DNA of 64,000 bases from Tistlia consotensis USBA 355 (GTDB lineage: Bacteria > Pseudomonadota > Alphaproteobacteria > Kiloniellales > DSM-21159), in assembly GCF_900177295.1 (NCBI RefSeq), contig NZ_FWZX01000025.1:49851-113850 (forward strand), given 5' to 3'. Both the position numbers and the translations under genes were made by a program. Shown here piece after piece: positions 58,404 to 64,000 of this stretch (the first letter of the stretch is position 1; each line of letters begins with the position of its first letter). The notes below the pieces were generated by a model. It saw only the letters and a list, made by a program, of their open reading frames with translations. It did no database searches and had not been told where the DNA came from.

Positions 58404-59285
58404 GTGTTCGACGGGTTCGAGACGAGGCGCATCGCGACCTCGGGGGCGGAGATCCATCTCAGGATCGGCGGCGACGGCCCGCCGCTGATCCTGCTGCACG
58501 GCTATCCGCAGACCCACTTGATCTGGCACCGCATCGCCCCGGCGCTCGCCGAGCGCTTCACCGTCGTCTGTCCCGACCTGCGCGGCTGCGGCGACAGCTC
58601 GAAGCCGCCGGGCGGCGGCGACCACTCGGCCTATTCCAAGCGCGCGCTCGCCCGTGACGTCGTCGAGGTCATGGAGACGCTCGGCTTCGTCCGCTTCGCG
58701 GCGGCCGGCCACGACCGCGGCGGCCGCGTGCTGCACCGGCTCGCGCTCGACCATCCGCAGCGCCTGATCCGCGCCGCGGTGCTCGACATCGCGCCGACCC
58801 GGGCGATGTACCAGGCGACCGACCAGGCCTTCGCGACGGCCTATTTCCACTGGTTCTTCCTGATCCAGCCCTACGACCTGCCGGAGCGCATGATCGGCGC
58901 CGATCCCGACGGCTGGCTGCAGACCTGCCTGGACCGCTGGGGCCGCACGCCCGGGGCCTTCGATCCCGAGGCGGTCGCCGAGTACAAGCGCTGCTTCCGC
59001 GAGCCGGCGGCGATCCACGCGACCTGCGAGGACTACCGGGCGGCGGCGACCATCGACCTGGAGCACGACGCCGCCGACGAGAACCGCCTCGTCGAGTGCC
59101 CGCTGCTGGCGCTCTGGGGCGGGCAGGGCCTCGTCGGCCGGACCTACGACGTGCCGGCCCTGTGGCGCGTGGCGGCCGAGCGGGTCGAGGGCGGGCCGCT
59201 GCCCGGCGGCCACTTCCTGCCCGAGGAGGCGCCGGAGGAGACCCTGGCCGCGCTCTCGGGCTTCTTCGGCAGCGGCGCCTCCTGA
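58404..59285 (+). CDS. Alpha/beta hydrolase, haloacetate (fluoroacetate) dehalogenase-like
   Basis: Hydrolase of 293 residues from the GTG at 58404. The nucleophile D104 with R105 and R108 lies in GHDRGGRVL, the second acid is D128, H149-W150 lie in YFHWFFLIQ, Y211 in CEDYRAA and the base H270 in PGGHFLPEE. These are the fluoroacetate dehalogenase residues (Asp-Arg-Arg, His-Trp, Tyr, His) at almost the same numbers as in the Burkholderia FA1 enzyme. That supports the GTG start and a defluorinase or haloacetate dehalogenase role. An epoxide hydrolase is less likely. It is divergent from the polyketide synthase. Confidence 0.85.
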   Translation: MFDGFETRRIATSGAEIHLRIGGDGPPLILLHGYPQTHLIWHRIAPALAERFTVVCPDLRGCGDSSKPPGGGDHSAYSKRALARDVVEVMETLGFVRFAAAGHDRGGRVLHRLALDHPQRLIRAAVLDIAPTRAMYQATDQAFATAYFHWFFLIQPYDLPERMIGADPDGWLQTCLDRWGRTPGAFDPEAVAEYKRCFREPAAIHATCEDYRAAATIDLEHDAADENRLVECPLLALWGGQGLVGRTYDVPALWRVAAERVEGGPLPGGHFLPEEAPEETLAALSGFFGSGAS

Positions 59286-59465
59286 GCGGCCGCCGGGCCC
59301 GGCCGGGCATGGCCCCGGAGGCCCGAGTCGCGCTAAGCTCCTTCGGCGGTGCAGCAACGCCGGCGGCCTGCGGGCCGTCGCGGGCCTGCGACGCGGCGGC
59401 GCCTATAGCGCAGGCCCGAAAGAGGGCCATATAGAGGCGAAACCCTCCCTCGATCCGGGACATTG

Positions 59466-60965
59466 ATGCGGAAGAACAAGGACGACGGGCCGGCCGACGG
59501 CGATCCGATGGCGAAGCTGGCGCACCGCCGCGGACCGCTCGGCCGTATCCGGAACTATTTCCTCGCCGGCGTGCTGGTCACGGCACCGCTGGCGATCACC
59601 GTCTGGATCGCCTGGGGCGTCGTCGCCTTCGTCGACGAGACGGTCATGCCGATGCTGCCGGAGGGCTGGAATCCCGAGACCTACCTGCCGTTCTCGGTGC
59701 CCGGCATCGGCGTCCTCCTGACCCTGGCCTTCGTGACCCTGGCCGGCATGGTCGCGGCCGGCTACCTGGGCCGGCTGTTCATGGGCTACGGCGAGCGCCT
59801 GCTGGCCCGCGTGCCGGTGTTCCGCAGCGTCTATTCCGCGATCAAGCAGATCTTCGAGACGGTGCTGGCCCAGCGCTCCCAGGCCTTCCGCCAGGTCGTG
59901 CTGGTCGAGTACCCCTACGAGGGCTGCTGGGCGATCGGCTTCGTCACCGCCGAGGCGCGCGGCGAGGTCCAGCGCCTGACCAGCGAGGACGTCGTCGCGG
60001 TCTTCATCCCGGCCGTGCCGAACCCGACCACCGGCTTCCTGCTGTTCGTGCCGAAGCCCCAGGTCCATCCCCTCGACATCTCGGTCGAGCAGGGGCTGAA
60101 GCTGGTGATCTCCGGCGGCATCGTCGTGCCCGACCCGAACGCGCGGCCGAGCGCGCTGCAGGTCGCCGCCCCGCCGCCGCCGAGGCGCCTCGGGCTGTTC
60201 GCCAAGCTGCGCAACTACTTCCTGGCCGGCCTGCTGGTCACCGCGCCCTTCGCGATCACCCTGTGGCTGGCCTGGCGCGTCGTCTCCTTCGTCGACGCCC
60301 GGGTCGCGCCGCCGATCCCGCTGCACTGGAGCCCGGGCTTCCTGCTGGCGCGCGGCTTCCACGACTACCTGGTGCCGCTGCTGCCGCCCGGCTGGCACGC
60401 CGCCCAGTGGATTCCGGCCGGCGGCGTCGGCGTCGACATTCCCGGCGTCGGCCTGCTCATCGTCTTCGTCGGCCTGACCCTGATCGGCATGCTCGCCGCC
60501 GGCCTGATCGGCCGCTCGCTGATGCGGGCGACCCACTTGGCGCTGGCCCGCGTGCCGATCGTCGGCTCGATCTACGGCGCGCTGAAGCAGATCATGGAGA
60601 CCGTGATGGCGGCGCGCTCCGACGCCTTCCGGGAGTGCGTGCTGTTCCAGTACCCGCGGCGCGGCGTCTGGGCGGTCGGCTTCATCACCGGCAAGACCGA
60701 GGGCCACGTCCAGGAGCTGACCGCCAGTCACGTCATCAACGTCTTCCTGCCGACGACGCCGAACCCGACCTCCGGCTTCCTGATGTTCGTGCCGGACTCC
60801 GAGGTGGTCCGCCTGTCGATGACCGTCGAGGAAGGCCTGAAGCTGGTCGTCTCGGGCGGCATCATCACGCCGCCCGACCGGACCGTCGGCGACTTCGACG
60901 AGACCGAGCTGGCGGTCGGTTCCAACATCGGCGAGACCGCCCGCCGCGTCGCCAGCGGCGACTGA
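59466..60965 (+). CDS. Tandemly duplicated, fused DUF502-family membrane protein
   Basis: Inner-membrane protein of 499 residues made of two DUF502 copies; single-domain members are usually about 200-230 residues. Copy 1 starts RNYFLAGVLVTAPLAITVWI near residue 30 and copy 2 RNYFLAGLLVTAPFAITLWL near residue 249. Each has two helices, a VPVFRSVYSAIKQIFETV or VPIVGSIYGALKQIMETV segment, a VPNPTTGFLLFVP or TPNPTSGFLMFVP segment, and an EQGLKLVISGGI or EEGLKLVVSGGI end. A Pro-rich linker joins the copies. The function of the family is not settled. No frameshift or stop separates the halves. Confidence 0.9.
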   Translation: MRKNKDDGPADGDPMAKLAHRRGPLGRIRNYFLAGVLVTAPLAITVWIAWGVVAFVDETVMPMLPEGWNPETYLPFSVPGIGVLLTLAFVTLAGMVAAGYLGRLFMGYGERLLARVPVFRSVYSAIKQIFETVLAQRSQAFRQVVLVEYPYEGCWAIGFVTAEARGEVQRLTSEDVVAVFIPAVPNPTTGFLLFVPKPQVHPLDISVEQGLKLVISGGIVVPDPNARPSALQVAAPPPPRRLGLFAKLRNYFLAGLLVTAPFAITLWLAWRVVSFVDARVAPPIPLHWSPGFLLARGFHDYLVPLLPPGWHAAQWIPAGGVGVDIPGVGLLIVFVGLTLIGMLAAGLIGRSLMRATHLALARVPIVGSIYGALKQIMETVMAARSDAFRECVLFQYPRRGVWAVGFITGKTEGHVQELTASHVINVFLPTTPNPTSGFLMFVPDSEVVRLSMTVEEGLKLVVSGGIITPPDRTVGDFDETELAVGSNIGETARRVASGD

Positions 60966-60976
60966 GGAGGGGCGGC

Positions 60977-61942
60977 ATGGCGCGGCCGGTGGCGGGCGAG
61001 CCGTTCGGCGAGCGGGAGCTGGCGGTCGTTCGCCGTGCCTTCGCCCGGCAGATGCTCGTCGCGGCGGCGGTCGCCGACAACGCGCGGCTGGAGGCGGCCT
61101 TCGCCAGCGTCCGCCGCGAGGCCTTCCTGGGTGACGAGCCCTGGCAGGTCGCGGATCTCCGCGCCGGCTACCGGACGCTGCCGGCCAACGATCCCGTGCT
61201 GGCCTACCAGGACGTCCTCTTCGCCTTGGCGCCGGGACGCGGCGTCCACAACGGCAGCCCGAGCCTGCACGCCGCCTGGCTGCACGCGCTGGCCCCGGCC
61301 CCGGGTGACGAGGTCGTCCACCTCGGTGCCGGCACCGGCTACTACAGCGCGCTGCTGTCGCGGCTGGTCGGGCCCGAGGGACGGGTGACCGCGGTCGAGC
61401 TCGACGCGGCGCTGGCCGGGCGGGCGCGAGCCAATCTGGCGGCTTTCACCAACGTCGTCGTGACCGAGGGCGATGCCGTCGACTGGCCGCGGCAGACGGT
61501 CGACGCCGTCTACGTGAACTTCGGCACGATGCGGCCGGCCGCGGCCTGGCTGGAGCACCTGGCGCCCGGCGGCCGGCTGGTCCTGCCGCTCGCCGTGCCG
61601 GCACCGGCGCCCGGCGGCGCCTTCCAGCGCTCGCGGCACGGCGCCGGGCTGCTGGTGATCCGGACGGGCGAGGGCTTCTCCGCGCGCTCGCTCGGACCGG
61701 CCTACTTCGTGTTCGCCGAGGGACCGCTGGCCGGCGACGACGCCGATCGCCAGGCCCTCGGGGCAGCCTTCGAGCGCGGTGGCATCGAGTTCGTGCGCAG
61801 CCTGGTGTGGAGGCGGCCGGTCGATCCGGCGCGCTGCTGGCACGTCGGAGCGGGGTGGGGCCTCAGCTACGATCCGCCGGGCCGGCCGGCCACGCCGGCC
61901 GGCGCAGCAGGGCCCGGCCGAGCAGGGCCAGGCCGAAGCTGA
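60977..61942 (+). CDS. Protein-L-isoaspartate methyltransferase-like SAM methyltransferase
   Basis: Methyltransferase of 321 residues with GAGGAGGGG ahead of the ATG. RQMLVAAAVADNARLEAAFASV and RREAFLGDEPW near the start resemble PCMT N-termini. The SAM site is VVHLGAGTGYYSALLSRLVGPEGRVTAVELD split near residue 118, and GGRLVLPLAVP follows. The serine-rich substrate loop of true PIMT enzymes reads NGSPSLHAAWL here, so repair of isoaspartyl residues is uncertain. It is 11 bp after the DUF502 gene and its 3' end overlaps the convergent Bcr/CflA gene by 80 bp. Confidence 0.82.
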   Translation: MARPVAGEPFGERELAVVRRAFARQMLVAAAVADNARLEAAFASVRREAFLGDEPWQVADLRAGYRTLPANDPVLAYQDVLFALAPGRGVHNGSPSLHAAWLHALAPAPGDEVVHLGAGTGYYSALLSRLVGPEGRVTAVELDAALAGRARANLAAFTNVVVTEGDAVDWPRQTVDAVYVNFGTMRPAAAWLEHLAPGGRLVLPLAVPAPAPGGAFQRSRHGAGLLVIRTGEGFSARSLGPAYFVFAEGPLAGDDADRQALGAAFERGGIEFVRSLVWRRPVDPARCWHVGAGWGLSYDPPGRPATPAGAAGPGRAGPGRS

Positions 61943-63086
61943 CCGCCGAGGCGCCGGCCATCATCAGGCAGAGCGTCGAGTGCAGCCCGCCGGCGAAGCC
62001 CGAGGCGGCGAGCGCCGTGCCGAGCGCGCCGGAGACGACCTGCACGGCACCGATCAGCGAGGAGGCGAGGCCGGCGCTGCCGCCGCCCGGCTCCAGCGCC
62101 ATCGCCGTGGCGCTCGGCAGCAGGATGCCGAAGGCCAGCAGGTAGAGGCAGAGCAGGCTCCAGAACAGCACCGTCGGCACCGCGCGGTCGTGGATCAGGC
62201 CGAGCCCGATCCCGGCGGCCAGCGCGATCGCCGCGCCGCCCAGCAGCACGGCCTCGCGGCCGAGCCGGCGCGCCGCCAGCCGGGCCGCGAAGGAGCCCAG
62301 GATGAAGGAGCCGGCGTTGAAGGCGAAGAGCAGGCCGAAGGCCTCCGGCGAGACGCCGTAGCGCTGTTCGGCGACCGTCGCGCCGACCGCCAGGAAGCCG
62401 GCATAGCCCAGGAACGCCGAGGAGGAGATCGCGGTGCCGAGATAGAACTCCGGCGCGCGGAACAGCGGCCCGAGCAGGCGCAGGTAGTCGGCGAACGGCA
62501 GGGCCGCGCGGCTGCCGGGGCGCCGCCGCTCGCTGTCCGGCCCGTCGAGCACCCGGCGCACGCCGAGCAGCAGCAGCAGCGAGAAGCCGGCGAGCAGCCA
62601 GAAGATCTGCCGCCAGTCGCCGAGCGCCAGCACGCCCGAGCCGATCGCCGGCGCGACCAGGGGCGCCAGGCCCATGATCGCGGTCATGCGCGCGATCAGC
62701 GTCGCGGTCGCCGGGCCGCCGCCCTGGTCGCGCGCGATCGCCCGGGCGATGACCGGCGCGCCGCCGCCGGTGGCGCCCTGGACCAGCCGCGCCAGGAACA
62801 GGATATCCAGCGAGCCGGCGAGCGCGCAGACCGCGCTGGCCGCGAGGAAGCCGGCGAGGGCGAAGTAGAGCGGCTTCAGCCGGCCGTAGCGGTCGCTGAG
62901 CGGGCCCCAGAACAGCTGGCCCGGCCCGTAGCCCAGCAGATAGCCGGTGACCAGCGCAGCACCGGCCGCCGGCGAGGCCGCCAGCGCCCGGCCGATCTCC
63001 GGCTGCGCCGGGATCATGATGTCGACCGCGGTCGCGGAGACCGCGGTCAGGGCGCCGAGGACGGCGATGAAGCGCAGGGAGGTCAA
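61863..63086 (-). CDS. MFS multidrug exporter, Bcr/CflA family
   Basis: Inner-membrane transporter of 407 residues with twelve helices. The N-terminus AVSATAVDIMIPAQPEIGRAL, the loop GPLSDRYGRLKPL after helix 2 and LARLVQGATGGGAPVIARAIARD split near residue 100 are Bcr/CflA signatures. Known members expel drugs such as bicyclomycin or chloramphenicol, or sulfonamides. The last 26 codons overlap the 3' end of the PIMT-like gene on the other strand. No regulator is adjacent. Confidence 0.92.
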   Translation of the reverse strand: MTSLRFIAVLGALTAVSATAVDIMIPAQPEIGRALAASPAAGAALVTGYLLGYGPGQLFWGPLSDRYGRLKPLYFALAGFLAASAVCALAGSLDILFLARLVQGATGGGAPVIARAIARDQGGGPATATLIARMTAIMGLAPLVAPAIGSGVLALGDWRQIFWLLAGFSLLLLLGVRRVLDGPDSERRRPGSRAALPFADYLRLLGPLFRAPEFYLGTAISSSAFLGYAGFLAVGATVAEQRYGVSPEAFGLLFAFNAGSFILGSFAARLAARRLGREAVLLGGAAIALAAGIGLGLIHDRAVPTVLFWSLLCLYLLAFGILLPSATAMALEPGGGSAGLASSLIGAVQVVSGALGTALAASGFAGGLHSTLCLMMAGASAVSFGLALLGRALLRRPAWPAGPADRS

Positions 63087-63114
63087 AGAGGGCTCCTGGG
63101 GTGGTCGACGCCGT

Positions 63115-63217
63115 CACGTCCCTCGACAAGCTCGGGACGAAGCGACCGCTGGAGCGGACAGCGCAACTCGCCGCGCGCTCACACGATCGCTTCGTCCCGA
63201 GCCTGTCGAGGGACGTG
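63115..63217. repeat. Long inverted repeat, CTCGACAAGCTCGGGACGAAG family
   Basis: Arms of about 31 bp (63115-63145 with 63187-63217) enclose a 41-base loop, with few mismatches. The right arm ends 3 bp before the stop codon of the GIY-YIG gene. The arm core CCTCGACAAGCTCGGGA is shared with 63534-63619. Confidence 0.85.
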
Positions 63218-63220
63218 GCA

Positions 63221-63514
63221 TCACGAGCTCGACGGCGTCGCCGTCCGAGCCAGCGTGCGCAGCCTATCCCAGTCGCGCGCGATCAGGGCCTCCTTCTTGG
63301 CGCGCGACCAAGTCTTGATCCGGCGTTCCATCTCGATGGCATGGATCGCCAGCGGGAAGTGTTCGGCAAAGACCAGCTCGACCGGCAGTCTGCTGGCGGT
63401 GTAGCCGCCGAAGTATCCCGCGTTGTGCTTGGCGACCCGATCTTCGAGGTCTTTCTGGGCCAAGCCGGTGTAATAGCTGCCGTCGCGGCAACGGAGAAGG
63501 TAGACCCAGGGCAT
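63221..63514 (-). CDS. GIY-YIG nuclease-domain protein (YhbQ/UPF0213 type)
   Basis: Single-domain protein of 97 residues. PWVYLLRCRDGSYYTGLAQK contains the GIY-YIG pair as VYL...YTG, followed by an arginine in LEDRVAKHNAG, the tyrosine in FGGYTASRLPV and the catalytic-type glutamate in LPVELVFAE. RRIKTWSRAKKEALI near the C-terminus is typical of the group. The ATG at 63514 starts the domain; the longer frame to 63778 runs through the palindrome and into the IS end. The gene fits almost exactly between two related palindromes. Confidence 0.88.
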   Translation of the reverse strand: MPWVYLLRCRDGSYYTGLAQKDLEDRVAKHNAGYFGGYTASRLPVELVFAEHFPLAIHAIEMERRIKTWSRAKKEALIARDWDRLRTLARTATPSSS

Positions 63515-63533
63515 CGGGCCATCGTCCGCGCTT

Positions 63534-63619
63534 CCACGCCCCTCGACAAGCTCGGGACGAAGCAGACTTGGAAGCAAGCTCGCGCGATCGCTTCGTCCCG
63601 AGCTTGTCGAGGGGCGTGG
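63534..63619. repeat. Perfect 30-bp inverted repeat upstream of the GIY-YIG gene
   Basis: The arms 63534-63563 and 63590-63619 are exactly complementary over 30 bp with a 26-base loop. The arm contains CCCTCGACAAGCTCGGGACG, as in the palindrome on the other side of the GIY-YIG gene. It begins 20 bp upstream of that gene's start codon. Confidence 0.88.
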
Positions 63620-63717
63620 AAGCACATCACCGTCGCGCCTAGGAGCCTGTCCGGCTAAAGGCGCGGCGGTTTGGGCGGCTGGGGGTGGTGGCTTGTCGAG
63701 CGGTGCATGTCTGGTGG

Positions 63718-63999
63718 TCAGGCGGTGCGTGCGATGAGGAGCTTTGCGAGGTTGTGGACGGTGCAGACGAGGGCCCACTCGTGACGGACCTTGGCGTATC
63801 CGCGCAACAGGAACTGGCGGAAGCCCCTGGCCGCCTTGATCTGGCCGAACACCGGCTCGACGACCTGCTTCCTGAGGCGGTAGCGGCTGCGCGGGCCGGC
63901 GCGTCTGAGCTTGGCGTCCATGGCGGCCATGCGGCTGCCCGGGGCGATGCGTCTGGCGCCGGTGTCGCCGGCGCGGCCGTGGCGGGCGCGGCCGGGCAT
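63718..63999 (-). CDS. IS1182/IS5-like transposase, C-terminal part cut by window edge
   Basis: Final 93 residues of a DDE transposase. RYRLRKQVVEPVFGQIKAAR contains the last catalytic glutamate and the downstream K/R region of the DDE_Tnp_1 family. RQFLLRGYAKVRHEWALVCTVHNLAKLL is the usual ending. The ATG at 63999 is merely the first in the visible part; the gene should continue past 64000. The element end is probably near 63639-63660 (GGAGCCTGTCCGGCTAAAG), between the palindrome and this gene. Confidence 0.85.
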   Translation of the reverse strand: MPGRARHGRAGDTGARRIAPGSRMAAMDAKLRRAGPRSRYRLRKQVVEPVFGQIKAARGFRQFLLRGYAKVRHEWALVCTVHNLAKLLIARTA

Positions 64000-64000
64000 C

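Noticed and set aside
1..64000. CRISPR arrays
   Set aside because: The only regular repeats are contiguous tandem units (15 bp at 21486, 12 bp at 24352) or isolated palindromes; no repeat-spacer pattern was found.

Overview
The window looks like a very GC-rich alphaproteobacterial chromosome segment, probably Rhodospirillales- or Rhizobiales-like; this is inferred from base composition and gene types, and no rRNA or marker gene is present to prove it. It is dominated by importers for organic solutes, sensor/regulator pairs, a carbon monoxide oxidation operon and one long phage structural cassette.

Layout. (1) 1-5.2 kb: a dipeptide-type ABC importer operon (minus strand, ATPase cut by the window edge), divergent from an IclR-family regulator. 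(2) 5.3-7.3 kb: an MFS exporter and a LysE-type exporter. (3) 7.4-15.9 kb: an MHYT-LytTR membrane regulator (CoxC-like) followed by coxM-coxS-coxL-coxD-coxE-coxF, a form I CO dehydrogenase operon. Three TTCGTG repeats spaced exactly 20 bp lie between regulator and coxM and look like its operator. (4) 15.9-21.2 kb (minus): a complete sugar-type ABC importer ending in a ureidoglycolate lyase-like gene, with a KdgR/IclR-like palindrome upstream. (5) 21.4-31.3 kb: a TauE/SafE permease behind a tandem translation-start repeat, a single-domain response regulator, a hybrid kinase, isochorismatase and DJ-1 family enzymes, a two-component pair divergent from PepSY and cytochrome b561 genes, a secreted protein and a VOC protein.

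(6) 31.4-47.8 kb: a BPP-1/T7-like podoviral morphogenesis cassette (terminase, portal, scaffold, major capsid, tail tubular proteins, internal virion proteins, tail fibre, Gly-rich tip). No integrase, repressor, replication or lysis gene is visible. It carries two palindromic intergenic repeats and an in-frame amber codon in the large internal virion gene, so it is either a decaying prophage or a captured, GTA-like cassette. Two small paralogous genes run against it beside an ART-like domain.

(7) 47.8-55.7 kb: an Asp/Glu racemase-family gene, a 21-codon ORF with a Shine-Dalgarno complementary to the whole 16S 3' tail, an OmpA-family protein, a secreted HEFFH metallopeptidase-like protein, a TRAP importer and two small genes. 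(8) 55.8-64 kb: tandem tRNA-Leu genes (GAG, CAG), a small lipoprotein, a type III polyketide synthase with an ICMT-like methyltransferase, a fluoroacetate dehalogenase-like hydrolase, a fused tandem DUF502 protein, a PIMT-like methyltransferase, a Bcr/CflA exporter, a GIY-YIG gene tightly flanked by two long palindromes, and the 3' end of an IS1182/IS5-like transposase at the edge.

The best candidates for something new are the MHYT-LytTR/TTCGTG control module, the 21-codon ORF, the GIY-YIG gene between palindromes, and the phage cassette with its ART-like domain and antisense gene pair.
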